A stretch of 64,000 nucleotides of DNA from CAWJFJ01 sp963800065 (GTDB taxonomy: Bacteria; Actinomycetota; Acidimicrobiia; Acidimicrobiales; UBA8190), in the NCBI GenBank assembly GCA_963800065.1, contig CAWCZO010000003.1:682001-746000 (forward strand). The letters are read 5' to 3'. Under the pieces are notes generated by a model. That model was not told the origin of the DNA. It worked only from the letters and a program-made list of their open reading frames with translations, and did not search any database. Shown in pieces: positions 41,426 to 49,853 of the stretch (position 1 is its first letter; each line of letters opens with the position of its first letter). Made by a program: the position numbers and the translations under genes.

Positions 41426-42783
41426 GAGAGGACACCTTCGTCGCGCAGCGTGCCGACGTCGTCCGGCGACAGAGCGAGAAGCTCCTCGAGGACGGCGTCG
41501 GTGTCCTCGCCCAGGCAGGGCGGGCCCCGATCGAGGTAGCCGCCTGTCCGTGGCGCGGTGGCCGACATCCGGAAGGGGACCCCTTCCAGGGGGAGGGGAC
41601 CGACCTCCGAATTGGAGAGGGCGGTGAAGTGCCCGCGCGCCGCCAGTTGGGGGTCGCGTTCGAGGCGGTCGGCGGCATCCTGGACGACCCCGGCGGGAAC
41701 GCCGGCCGACTGGAGGAGGTCCATGACCTCGTAGCGGTCGCGTTCCGATGTCCAGGTCTCGAGGAGGGCGTCGAGGGCGTCGGCGTGTTCGACCCGTCCG
41801 GCCAGGGTGGCGAAACGGGGATCGGACGTCCACGGCGGTCGACCGATCGCGTCGACAAGGGCCTCCCAGTGGGCCTCGGTCCGGCAGGAGATGACGACCC
41901 ACCGGTCGGTCCCGGCGGCGCGGTAGGCGCCACCCGGTGCCGTCGGGGGATGGAGCCGGCGGTTCCCCGTGGGGAAGCCCGGTCGCCGGGCCGGCCGTCT
42001 GTTGAGCATGGCGTCGAGGAGGAGGGCGCCCGAGAGGGCGGTGGCCGGTTCGAGCTGGGAGACGTCGAGGTGCTGGCCCCGGCCCGTCCGGTTGCGGTGG
42101 AGGAGGCCGGTGAGGATGGCCACGGCGCCGAGATAGCCGCCGACGTGGTCGAGGTAGGAGAAGGACCACCCCGCCGGCGGTCGGTCGGGGAGACCGACCA
42201 TGAAGGTCAGTCCGGTGAGGGCCTGGGCCGTCGGTCCCATCGTCACGTGGGAGACGTCGGGACCGGAGTGGCCGAACCCGCACATCGAGACGTAGATGAT
42301 CTCGGGTTTCAGCTCCCGGAGGACGTCGTAGCCGAGACCCCAACGCTCGAAGGTCCCGGCGGCGAAGCTCTCGGTGACCACGTCGGACACCGAGACCAGG
42401 TCCTTCAGGAGAGCCAGACCCTTCGGGTGACGGGCGTCGACGGTGATCGACTTCTTCCCCCCGGTGTTGTACTTGTAGAAGATCCCCCCGCGGTTGGCCG
42501 ACGCCGCGCCGGTGGCGTTGGCCAGGGTGGCGGCACCGAAGCCCTCCCCGTGCTCTCCCGGCTCGGGGACGAAGGGCGGCATCACGCGGATGGCGTCGGG
42601 GTGGCGGGTGGACTCGACCCGGATGACCTCGGCGCCCAGGCATCCGCAGATCAGGGTGGCCTGGGCTCCGAAGCCGAGGCGGGTGAAGTCGAGGATCCGC
42701 AAACCGGTGAGGGCCATCTCGCCGCCGGAGGGAGCGGGGGGAACGGCGCGGTCGGGTTCGGTGCCCCGGCCCTCTGTCGTCAC
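41422..42783 (-). CDS. Class III CoA-transferase (CaiB/BaiF family), copy 2
   Basis: The 453-aa protein has LTGLRILDFTRLGFGAQATLICGCLGAEVIRVES at the N-terminus, KSITVDARHPKG, IIYVSMCGFGHSGPDVS and SYLDHVGGYLGAVAILTGLLH, typical of family III. It moves CoA between acids in a ping-pong mechanism. The GTG at 42781-42783 was chosen: TACTGT on the minus strand lies 7 bases before it, so the mRNA is probably leaderless. An ATG at 42717 is closer to the conserved start. It heads the operon running to 36878. Confidence 0.88.
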   Translation of the reverse strand: MTTEGRGTEPDRAVPPAPSGGEMALTGLRILDFTRLGFGAQATLICGCLGAEVIRVESTRHPDAIRVMPPFVPEPGEHGEGFGAATLANATGAASANRGGIFYKYNTGGKKSITVDARHPKGLALLKDLVSVSDVVTESFAAGTFERWGLGYDVLRELKPEIIYVSMCGFGHSGPDVSHVTMGPTAQALTGLTFMVGLPDRPPAGWSFSYLDHVGGYLGAVAILTGLLHRNRTGRGQHLDVSQLEPATALSGALLLDAMLNRRPARRPGFPTGNRRLHPPTAPGGAYRAAGTDRWVVISCRTEAHWEALVDAIGRPPWTSDPRFATLAGRVEHADALDALLETWTSERDRYEVMDLLQSAGVPAGVVQDAADRLERDPQLAARGHFTALSNSEVGPLPLEGVPFRMSATAPRTGGYLDRGPPCLGEDTDAVLEELLALSPDDVGTLRDEGVLS

Positions 42784-42790
42784 GGGCCCG

Positions 42791-42796
42791 ACAGTA
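42791..42796 (-). promoter_or_regulatory. -10 element TACTGT of a leaderless promoter
   Basis: The hexamer matches TANNNT and ends 7 bases before the GTG of the CoA-transferase gene. Spacing fits transcription starting at the start codon. The candidate operator at 42806-42821 lies 9 bases further upstream. Confidence 0.55.
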
Positions 42797-42805
42797 GTGT
42801 GAACG

Positions 42806-42821
42806 GTGACACGCGTGTCAG
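42806..42821. promoter_or_regulatory. GTGACACGCGTGTCAG palindrome, candidate operator
   Basis: TGACA and TGTCA arms are separated by CGCG (the wider pattern is GTGAC-N6-GTCAG). It lies in the 125-base gap between the CoA-transferase and the amidohydrolase genes, 9 bases upstream of the TACTGT -10. Confidence 0.6.
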
Positions 42822-42908
42822 GGACCGCCGGTCGGTGTCGGCGTGGGTGCCGATGTCGGTTTGGACGCGGCCCGGCCCGCCGGACCACGGAGATCGGGGA
42901 GGGGCGAG

Positions 42909-44189
42909 ATGGAGCTCGAGGACCTGGTGCTGATCAGTGTGGACGACCACGTCGTCGAGCCTCCGGACATGTTCTCGGGACGGATGCCGGCCAGGTTCGC
43001 CGACGAGGTCCCCGTCGTCGACCGTCGTGACGACGGGACGGAGATCTGGCGGTTCGACGGGAAGGAGGCCACCAACATCGGGCTCAACGCCGTCGCCGGG
43101 CGACCGATCGAGGAGTACGGGATCGAACCGACCTCCTTCGCCGAGATCCGCAAGGGCTGCTTCGACATCCACGACCGGGTCCGCGACATGGACGCCAACG
43201 GGGTGATCGCCTCGATGTGTTTCCCCTCGTTCCCCCAACTGTGCGGCCAGCTCTTCGCCAAGGCGTCGGACCCCGCCCTCGGGCTGGCCGTCCTGAAGGC
43301 CTACAACGACTGGCACATCGACGAATGGTGCGGGACCTACCCGGGGCGCTTCATCCCGCTCTCACTGCCGCCCATCTGGGATCCCGAGGCCATGGGGGAC
43401 GAGGTCCGGAGGGTGGCCGACAAGGGTTGCCACGCCGTCTCGTTCTCCGAGAACCCGGCCAAGCTCAAGCTGCCGTCCTTCCACTCCGACCACTGGGACC
43501 CCTTCTGGTCCGCCTGCTCCGACGAGGGCACCATCGTCTGCCTCCACATCGGATCGTCGTCTTCGTTGGTGGTGACCGCGCCCGACGCGCCCATCGACGT
43601 CCTGATCTCGCTCCAGCCGGTGAACATCGTCCAGGCGGCGGCCGATCTGCTGTGGTCGCCCGTCCTGCGGAAATTCCCCGACCTCCGGGTGTCGCTGTCC
43701 GAGGGTGGGATCGGCTGGGTCCCGTACTTCCTCGACCGGATGGACTGGATCTACAGCCGCCATCACGGGTGGACGGGCCAGGACTTCGGGAGCATGCTCC
43801 CCTCCGAGGTCTTCCAGGAGCGTGTCGTCCTCTGCTTCATCGACGATCCGGCGGGGGTGGAGCTGCGGCACCGGGTGGGGATGGACAAGATCTGTTGGGA
43901 GGCCGACTATCCCCACTCCGACTCGACATGGCCGATCTCGCCGGAGACCCTCTGGGCGTCGCTCGACGGCGTCCCCGAGGACGAGATCGAGAAGATGACC
44001 CACACCAACGCCATGACCCACTTCCGGTTCGACCCCTTCGTCGTGAGGCCGAAGGAGAAGTGTTCGGTGGGGGCGTTGCGGGCCGGGGCCGCCGATGTCG
44101 ACGTGGCGCCGAGGGCGTCGGGGACGGCCCCCGGACCGCGAATGACGAAGGCCGCCGACCTGACCCGTCATCCCGGGACCAATCGCTGA
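42909..44189 (+). CDS. Amidohydrolase-2 (ACMSD-like) protein, copy 1
   Basis: The 426-aa protein has the amidohydrolase-2 signature: ISVDDHVVEPPDMF at the N-terminus, DMDANGVIASMCFPSFPQ, the His motif CLHIGSSSS, SLSEGGIGWVPYFLDRMDW and the metal-Asp motif EADYPHSDSTWP. This group includes decarboxylases and hydrolases. The usual first HxH is replaced by DDH, as in related actinobacterial steroid-cluster proteins. The GGGGAGGGGCGAG run before the ATG is a good ribosome site. A low-similarity tail of about 50 residues at the C-terminus is unusual. A paralogue starts at 47415. Confidence 0.88.
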   Translation: MELEDLVLISVDDHVVEPPDMFSGRMPARFADEVPVVDRRDDGTEIWRFDGKEATNIGLNAVAGRPIEEYGIEPTSFAEIRKGCFDIHDRVRDMDANGVIASMCFPSFPQLCGQLFAKASDPALGLAVLKAYNDWHIDEWCGTYPGRFIPLSLPPIWDPEAMGDEVRRVADKGCHAVSFSENPAKLKLPSFHSDHWDPFWSACSDEGTIVCLHIGSSSSLVVTAPDAPIDVLISLQPVNIVQAAADLLWSPVLRKFPDLRVSLSEGGIGWVPYFLDRMDWIYSRHHGWTGQDFGSMLPSEVFQERVVLCFIDDPAGVELRHRVGMDKICWEADYPHSDSTWPISPETLWASLDGVPEDEIEKMTHTNAMTHFRFDPFVVRPKEKCSVGALRAGAADVDVAPRASGTAPGPRMTKAADLTRHPGTNR

Positions 44190-44193
44190 CCGG

Positions 44194-45027
44194 CTAGGCC
44201 GTCCAGAGGGGCCCGGCATCGAGGAACGGTGACGTGCAGGGGTGGCCGTCGGCGTAGCGGACCTCGGGGGCCCGACCCTCGGAGGGGACCCGGATGAGGG
44301 TGGAGGACCGGGTGCCGTAGGCCTCGGTGTGGACGCAGGCGGCCAAGGTCTCGGGCCGTCGCCCCCCGGCTGACGACGACCCGGGTGCCGACGACCCGGG
44401 TGCCGACGACCCGGGTGCCGACGACCCGGAGGAGGGCGTCCCCGGGGGCGGCGTCCGGTGGTCGGCCAGAAGGAGTCGGAGCCTCTCCATCAGGTCGGGG
44501 CCGCCTCGGACGGCGGTCGGCGGGCCGAGGAGGGAGCGGACGTGGTCGACCTTCCACGACGGGGCGCCGAGGGGGTTGTTCTCCAGGATGTGGACGCCGG
44601 GGGGGAGGGCGGTGGTCACGGGTACGTCCCCTCCGGTGAGGTCGATGAAGAAGAGCGAGGTCCGATCGCCGACCAGGAACCAGGCGGGGTTGTAGTCCGC
44701 CGGGGAGACGGTCCCGAGGAAGTCCTCGACGGCCTCCGCCGCCGACCGGTGCCGGGCCAGGGCCAGGGGGAGCTCGCCCCGGGTCCGTTTGGCCGGGTCG
44801 CGGCCGTCGGCGACGGGCCGGTTGGTGAGCCCGGCCACCAGACCGTGGGAATTGACGGCCAGCCAGGTCCCGCCGGCCTCCTCGTCGCGGCCGCCCAGGA
44901 TCCGGGGGTCGCCGTCGTCCAGGACGGCCATGGCGGTGGCCCGGCGGTCCAGGCGCTCGTCCCGGTTGGCCGCCACCACCAGGGGTGCCGTCGGATCCAG
45001 ACCGAAGACCACGACCAGGAGGCACAC
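44194..45027 (-). CDS. NRDE-family (TANGO2-like) Ntn-type protein
   Basis: The 277-aa protein starts with GTG followed by the Cys of CLLVVVFGLDPTAPLVVAANRDE, the signature NRDE-family N-terminus in which Cys2 is the presumed nucleophile after Met removal. LGGRDEEAGGTWLAVNSHGLVAGLTNRP is also typical. The family is linked to acyl-CoA or heme handling in eukaryotes; its bacterial role is unclear. A (SSAPG)3 linker at 44375-44429 is made by a 15-bp tandem repeat. The start was chosen because Cys must be residue 2. Confidence 0.85.
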   Translation of the reverse strand: MCLLVVVFGLDPTAPLVVAANRDERLDRRATAMAVLDDGDPRILGGRDEEAGGTWLAVNSHGLVAGLTNRPVADGRDPAKRTRGELPLALARHRSAAEAVEDFLGTVSPADYNPAWFLVGDRTSLFFIDLTGGDVPVTTALPPGVHILENNPLGAPSWKVDHVRSLLGPPTAVRGGPDLMERLRLLLADHRTPPPGTPSSGSSAPGSSAPGSSAPGSSSAGGRRPETLAACVHTEAYGTRSSTLIRVPSEGRAPEVRYADGHPCTSPFLDAGPLWTA

Positions 45028-45355
45028 GGAGCGAAGGGTATCGGGACCGAGGGGGCGCTCGGACCCCGGGCCGAGGGGGCGAACTTTGTGCCTGGGCGCC
45101 GGGTCTCCCCGGGAAAATCTCACTCTCAGTGCTTAAGCGGCGACCACAGCGCGCCGATGAGGCGGGTACCAAAAGACGATCGAGGACGGGGGGTCCATCC
45201 GAGGTGAGACGTCGGTCGCCATGCCAGGCCGTCCTCGGTGACCAGGATCCCCGGCCCGTCGTCCCCGGTGGGTCAACCGGACGCCGAGGACCGTTTCGCC
45301 CGTGGCGTGACGGGCCCGGACCGGGAAGTCGCCAGACACGATGTGGGGGGTCCGA
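45028..45355. other. Intergenic stretch with no supported gene
   Basis: This gap separates the NRDE gene from the divergent SGNH-type gene. One minus frame near 45133-45290 reads in part like protein (ILVTEDGLAWRPTSHLGW) but is preceded by a stop and lacks a start; it may be a decayed remnant. No promoter palindrome of the recurring type is present. Confidence 0.4.
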
Positions 45356-47299
45356 GTGAGCATCAGGCCAGAGCAACCTGAACCCTTTCTGCGCGGCTGC
45401 GTCTTTCCCGCCGTGACCGACGCCCCCTATCCGAGAGCCGACCCGGCCGGGGCCGACTACCTCCCCGCTGACGTCTGGGACGCCGCTCAGCTCCCGGTCG
45501 GGGTCCGCCTCGAGTTGGTCGGGAACGCCCGGACGATCCGGGTCTGGTACAAGACGACGAGAGCCTCCCTCGGGTACCGGGGGGAGTCGGCCGGATGCTC
45601 CTTCGTGGCCTACCGGGGCGGTCAGAAGGTGGCGGCGGCGGACGCCGTGATGGGCGAGGGGATGGCCGAGCTGTCCATCTCGGGACGCCCGGAGCTTCCC
45701 GTCACCGTCTACTTCCCCGAGGGGATGCAGCCCATCGTCACCGGGGTGGCGGGCGTGGAGGAGACCATGGACCCCGCCCCGCTCCAGCCCCGGTGGCTGG
45801 CCTACGGAGACGCCGTCACCCAGGGATGGCTGGCATCCGCTCCGGCCATGGCGTGGCCGGCCGTCGCCGGGCGGAAACTCGGCCTCGACGTCTGCAACCT
45901 CGGGTACGCCGGAACGGCCCGGGGCGAGACGACGTCGGCGCTGATGCTGGCCGAGACCCCGGCCGAAGTGATCTCGATCGCCTTCGGACTGAACAACTGG
46001 AGCCGAATCCCCCACACGACAGGTCTGATGTCCGAAGAGGTCCGTTGCTTTCTCTCCGTCGTCCGGGCCGGACATCCCGAGATACCCATCGTGGTAGTGA
46101 GCCCGACGGCCCGACCCGACGCCGAGGACTCGCCCAATCGCGTCGGCGCCACTCTCTCCGAGCTGCGACTGGCCATGGAGGAGGCGGTTCTCGACCTCTC
46201 CGCCGACGACGGGATGCTCTTCCTCGTCCATGGGCGATCGGTCGTCGACCCCGAGGATCTCGAGGACGGGATCTACCCCGGCGACGAAGGACACCGACGG
46301 CTCGCCGCCGCCGTCAGCAAGATCCTCGTTCCCCACCTCCCCGATCTTCAGCTCTCGGCCGAGAAGCGGTGGGCGTCGGAAGGTATGTCGGCGCTCTCGG
46401 TCTCCGTCCCCCCGGTTTCCCTCGCCGGTTTTCCCGCTGCCGACTCGCTCACCGGTGCCGACCCGTTGACCGATTCCGACTCACTGACCGATTCCGACTC
46501 ACTGACCGATTCCGACTCGCCGACGGTCGAACTCCCGGACATCGAGGCGCTCGACCGGACGGCACTCGACGATGCGCTCCTCGACGTCTTCTCTTTCAAC
46601 GGGGAATCGGCGGACGATGCCTTCGGTGCCGGTTTCCCGGTCGTTGCTGTCGAGACGGATCCCGTCGACATCACCGAGGCCGTCGCCACGGAGACGGTCG
46701 AGACCGAGACGTTCGACACGGAGACCGTCGAGACGGATCCCGTCGACGTCGACGCCGCCGTCGGGGGCGAGCCGGTGGTCACCGAACGGACGGAAGGCAC
46801 GGCCGAGAATCCGTCACCGACCGATTCCGGAGCCGATTCCCGAGAGACGACGACCGGGGTCAAGAAAAAGACAGCGCGTCCCGCCACGCCCGTCGACATC
46901 GAGGTCGCCGACATGGTGGCCGCCGCACTGTCGTTGGCCATCAACGGTGCCGACGACGGTGCGGAACCCATGGAGGCCGACGGTTTGCAATGGGTGGACC
47001 CCGTGGGGGTCGACGGTTTGCAGTGGGGGGATCCGGTCCCGTCCGACGGGTTGGCGTGGGGCGACGCTGAAGGGTCCGGAGAACTCCAGTGGGGGGACCC
47101 CGCCACCGTCGATGAGCTGCAGTGGTCCGAGCCGTCGGACCCCGGTGGAACGGGAGAGCTCCAATGGGGTGAACCGGCGGTGGCGGCCGGAGGGCTCCAG
47201 TGGGGGGACCCTGTGGCGACCGAGGAATTGCAGTGGGTGGAGGCCGATCCGGCCGACGAGCTTCAGTGGTCGGCCGTGGCCGAGCCCGGCCAGTCTTGA
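45356..47299 (+). CDS. SGNH-hydrolase-like protein with nucleophile Ala and C-terminal LQW repeats
   Basis: The 647-aa product has no signal peptide. Residues of about 1-330 form a jelly-roll plus SGNH-like domain: block I is AYGDAVTQGW where the usual nucleophile Ser is Ala, LGYAGTARGE is block II, FGLNNWSRIPHT block III and DGIYPGDEGHRR block V with the Asp-His pair. It is thus probably a pseudoenzyme. Residues of about 370-540 are low-complexity and acidic with 18-bp repeats (LTDSDS). The last 105 residues hold nine copies of a G/E-LQW-G/S/V-D/E motif. The GTG at 45356 has GGGGGG upstream; ATG 45341 is an alternative. I know of no named family with this architecture. Confidence 0.8.
   Translation: MSIRPEQPEPFLRGCVFPAVTDAPYPRADPAGADYLPADVWDAAQLPVGVRLELVGNARTIRVWYKTTRASLGYRGESAGCSFVAYRGGQKVAAADAVMGEGMAELSISGRPELPVTVYFPEGMQPIVTGVAGVEETMDPAPLQPRWLAYGDAVTQGWLASAPAMAWPAVAGRKLGLDVCNLGYAGTARGETTSALMLAETPAEVISIAFGLNNWSRIPHTTGLMSEEVRCFLSVVRAGHPEIPIVVVSPTARPDAEDSPNRVGATLSELRLAMEEAVLDLSADDGMLFLVHGRSVVDPEDLEDGIYPGDEGHRRLAAAVSKILVPHLPDLQLSAEKRWASEGMSALSVSVPPVSLAGFPAADSLTGADPLTDSDSLTDSDSLTDSDSPTVELPDIEALDRTALDDALLDVFSFNGESADDAFGAGFPVVAVETDPVDITEAVATETVETETFDTETVETDPVDVDAAVGGEPVVTERTEGTAENPSPTDSGADSRETTTGVKKKTARPATPVDIEVADMVAAALSLAINGADDGAEPMEADGLQWVDPVGVDGLQWGDPVPSDGLAWGDAEGSGELQWGDPATVDELQWSEPSDPGGTGELQWGEPAVAAGGLQWGDPVATEELQWVEADPADELQWSAVAEPGQS
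46979..47281 (+). repeat. Nine LQW peptide repeats encoded in frame
   Basis: The units are 11-14 codons, each carrying LQW or LAW followed by G, S or V and usually an acidic residue (for example GLQWGDPVPSD, ELQWGDPATVD, ELQWVEADPAD). DNA conservation is confined to the core codons, so the repeats are old and held by selection on the peptide rather than a recent DNA expansion. They lie at the extreme C-terminus of the SGNH-like protein. Confidence 0.85.
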
Positions 47300-47378
47300 C
47301 GGTCCGCGGCCCGGCGCCATCGCGCCGAGCGGCCGCCCGGACGCCGCGCCGGGGGTCCTCCGGAGGTCGGATCGTCAG

Positions 47379-47408
47379 CTGACAGGCCGTCAGATCCGTG
47401 GCTATGCT
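47379..47408 (+). promoter_or_regulatory. CTGACAGGCCGTCAG operator candidate plus TATGCT -10
   Basis: The palindrome at 47379-47393 has CTGAC/GTCAG arms 5 bases apart. After 9 bases comes TATGCT (47403-47408), and the ATG of the amidohydrolase follows 6 bases later, an exact leaderless layout. The same operator-9-hexamer spacing is seen on the minus strand at 42791-42821. Confidence 0.65.
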
Positions 47409-47414
47409 CGGCCC

Positions 47415-48617
47415 ATGGCCGAACTGCCCAGGATCGTTTCGGTCGACGACCACGTCGTGGAACCAGCCGACGTCTGGCAGGACCGGCTCCCGTCCAAGTA
47501 CAAGGAGATCGGTCCGCGGATCGTCCGTGCCCCGATGGGGGAGATCACCTACATCGGCGGGAAGCTGACGGTGAAGCCGGGGAGCAAGGGCGCACCGACG
47601 GACTGGTGGCACTACGAAGAGTTGCGCCGTCCCCTCCTCCGCGTCGACGCCGCCGTCGGGATACCGCGCGAAGAGGTGACGATGAAGGGGATCACCTACG
47701 AGGACATGCGGCCCGGTTCCTTCCAGGTGAAGCCGCGGCTCGAGGACATGGACGTGAACCACCTCGAGGCTTCGCTCTGCTTCCCGACGTTCCCCCGGTT
47801 CTGCGGTCAGACCTTCTACGAGGCGAAGGACAAGGATCTGGCCCTCCTCTGCGTGAAGGCGTACAACGACTGGATGGTGGAGGAGTGGTGCGCCGAGTCC
47901 TCCGGCCGCCTGATTCCCCTGACCCTCATCCCGTTGTGGGACGCCGAGATGGCGGCCGTCGAAGTGCGCCGGAACGCCGATCGCGGTGTCCGGGCCGTCT
48001 GCTTCTCCGAGATTCCGCCTTTCCTCGGCCTCCCCTCCGTCCACGACCCGGACCACTACTGGGACCCCTTCTTCCGGGCCTGCGCCGAGACGGGGACGGT
48101 CGTTAACATGCACATCGGGTCCTCGTCGAAGATGCCCTCGACGTCGGAGGACGCCCCTCCGGCGGTCGGCTCCACCCTGGTCCACACGAACGCCACCCTG
48201 TCGATGGTCGACTTCCTCTTCTCCGGCGTCCTGGTCCGCTTCCCCACCTTGAAGCTGGCCTACTCGGAGGGGCAGATCGGGTGGATCCCGTACATCCTCG
48301 AGAGGGCCGACATCGTCTGGGAGGAGAACCGCGGCTGGGGTGGTGTGGCCGACATCGTCCCGGAGAAGCCCTCGATGTACTTCCACCGCCAGATCTACGG
48401 GTGCTTCTTCGATGACGCCCACGGACTGCGGTCCGTCGACGAGATCGGGGCCGACAACATCACCTACGAGTCGGACTACCCCCACTCCGACTCGACCTGG
48501 CCGCACACCAGGGAGATCGCCGAGCGGCAGATGGCCCACCTGGACGACGAGACCCGGTTCAAGATCGTCCGGGGGAACGCCATCAAGTTGTTCGGGCTCG
48601 ACCACCTGACCTCCTAG
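47415..48617 (+). CDS. Amidohydrolase-2 (ACMSD-like) protein, copy 2
   Basis: The 400-aa protein is a paralogue of the one at 42909-44189, with VDDHVVEPADVWQDRL, LEASLCFPTFPRFCGQTFYE, MHIGSSSKMPSTSED, YSEGQIGWIPYILERADI and ESDYPHSDSTWPHT. It lacks the long C-terminal tail of copy 1 and has an insertion around residues 55-90. It heads an operon with the acyl-CoA dehydrogenase pair and an LLM oxidoreductase. The mRNA is probably leaderless at this ATG. The chemistry (hydrolysis or decarboxylation) is unknown. Confidence 0.9.
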   Translation: MAELPRIVSVDDHVVEPADVWQDRLPSKYKEIGPRIVRAPMGEITYIGGKLTVKPGSKGAPTDWWHYEELRRPLLRVDAAVGIPREEVTMKGITYEDMRPGSFQVKPRLEDMDVNHLEASLCFPTFPRFCGQTFYEAKDKDLALLCVKAYNDWMVEEWCAESSGRLIPLTLIPLWDAEMAAVEVRRNADRGVRAVCFSEIPPFLGLPSVHDPDHYWDPFFRACAETGTVVNMHIGSSSKMPSTSEDAPPAVGSTLVHTNATLSMVDFLFSGVLVRFPTLKLAYSEGQIGWIPYILERADIVWEENRGWGGVADIVPEKPSMYFHRQIYGCFFDDAHGLRSVDEIGADNITYESDYPHSDSTWPHTREIAERQMAHLDDETRFKIVRGNAIKLFGLDHLTS

Positions 48618-48655
48618 GCCGGCGACGAGAGAGACGCGGGGCCCGGGACCAGGAC

Positions 48656-49843
48656 GTGGACCTTCGCTATTCCGAGGCCGAGGAGAGGTTCCGGAGCCAG
48701 CTACGGGAGTGGTTGGCCGACGTCCTCCCGAAGATCGGACCGAAGCCGTCGACTCTCGACTGGCCGGCCCGTCGGACCTACGACACCACCTGGCAGCGGA
48801 TGCTCTTCGACGCCGGCTACGCGGGGATCGACTGGCCTGTCGAAGGCGGTGGACGGGCCGCCAGCCCCGTCGAGCAGCTGATCTACCTGGAGGAGTTGGA
48901 GCGGGCCCACGCTCCCTATGTCGGTGTGAACTTCGTCGGCCTCCTCCATGCCGGCCCGACCATCGTGGTCGAAGGGACCCCGGAGCAGCGGGGCCGCTTC
49001 CTCCCGCCGATCCTGAAGGGTGACGAGGTCTGGTGCCAGGGGTTCTCCGAACCCGGAGCGGGCAGTGACCTCGCCTCCCTGCGGACGAGAGCAGTCCTCG
49101 ACGGTGACGAGTACGTCGTGACGGGACAGAAGATCTGGACGTCGCACGCCGAGGTCGCCGATTTCTGCGAGCTCCTCGTCCGGACGGGGGACGAGGGGAG
49201 CCGCCACCGGGGGATCACCTGGTTGGCCATGCCCATGGACCGGCCCGGGATCGACTTCCGGCCGTTGAAGACGATCGCCGGGTCGACGGAGTTCGGCGAG
49301 CTCTTCCTCGACAACGTCCGCGTCCCGGTCGGGAACCGGATCGGCGAGGAGAACGACGGTTGGCGGGTCACGATGGTCACCCTGAGCTTCGAGCGGGGGA
49401 CGGCCTTCGTCTCCGAGGTTCTCCAGTCGATGGAGTTCCTCCGGGAGCTCCGGGTGCTGGCCCGGCGGACGGGCGCCTGGGGGGAAGGCGACGTCCGCCG
49501 CCGGATGGGTCATCTGGGCGCCGAGCTCGATGCCCTGTGGGCCCTGGCCCGTCGCAACGTCTCGCAGGCGGCGCGGACGGGGGTCCCGGGGGTGGGAGGG
49601 TCTGTCTACAAGTTGGGTCTCTCGGAGATCCGCCAGAGGATCGGCGAATTCGGGATGGACCTCATCGGGGGGGCGGGGCTGTCCTGGGACGAGCTCGACG
49701 GCCTCGACGGGGGCGGGCGGATCGGGAACGCCGAACTGGTGAACACCTGGGTCCACGGGTTCTCCCGGACCATCGCCGCCGGGACCTCGCAGATCCAGAG
49801 GAACATCATCGCCGAGCGGATCCTCGGCCTCCCGAAGGGATAG
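48656..49843 (+). CDS. Acyl-CoA dehydrogenase, large subunit, second FadE pair
   Basis: The 395-aa flavoprotein has the family landmarks: CQGFSEPGAGSDLASLRTRAV, TGQKIWTSHAEVADFCELL and the C-terminal RTIAAGTSQIQRNIIAERILGLPKG. It resembles FadE-type steroid dehydrogenases of actinobacteria that work as pairs with a shorter subunit. The following gene is that partner. GTG start; the ribosome site is weak, 38 bases after the amidohydrolase stop. Confidence 0.92.
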   Translation: MDLRYSEAEERFRSQLREWLADVLPKIGPKPSTLDWPARRTYDTTWQRMLFDAGYAGIDWPVEGGGRAASPVEQLIYLEELERAHAPYVGVNFVGLLHAGPTIVVEGTPEQRGRFLPPILKGDEVWCQGFSEPGAGSDLASLRTRAVLDGDEYVVTGQKIWTSHAEVADFCELLVRTGDEGSRHRGITWLAMPMDRPGIDFRPLKTIAGSTEFGELFLDNVRVPVGNRIGEENDGWRVTMVTLSFERGTAFVSEVLQSMEFLRELRVLARRTGAWGEGDVRRRMGHLGAELDALWALARRNVSQAARTGVPGVGGSVYKLGLSEIRQRIGEFGMDLIGGAGLSWDELDGLDGGGRIGNAELVNTWVHGFSRTIAAGTSQIQRNIIAERILGLPKG

Positions 49844-49853
49844 GGGGAGCGAG

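Noticed and set aside
44375..44429. 15-bp tandem repeat as a mobile or regulatory element
   Set aside because: It encodes an in-frame (SSAPG)3 linker in the NRDE-family protein, a normal low-complexity loop.
45133..45363. 76-codon minus frame in the gap before the SGNH-like gene
   Set aside because: Composition is Arg/Gly/Pro-rich, no ribosome site, and it overlaps the start of the SGNH-like gene; part of the other frame looks protein-like but lacks a start, so at best a remnant.
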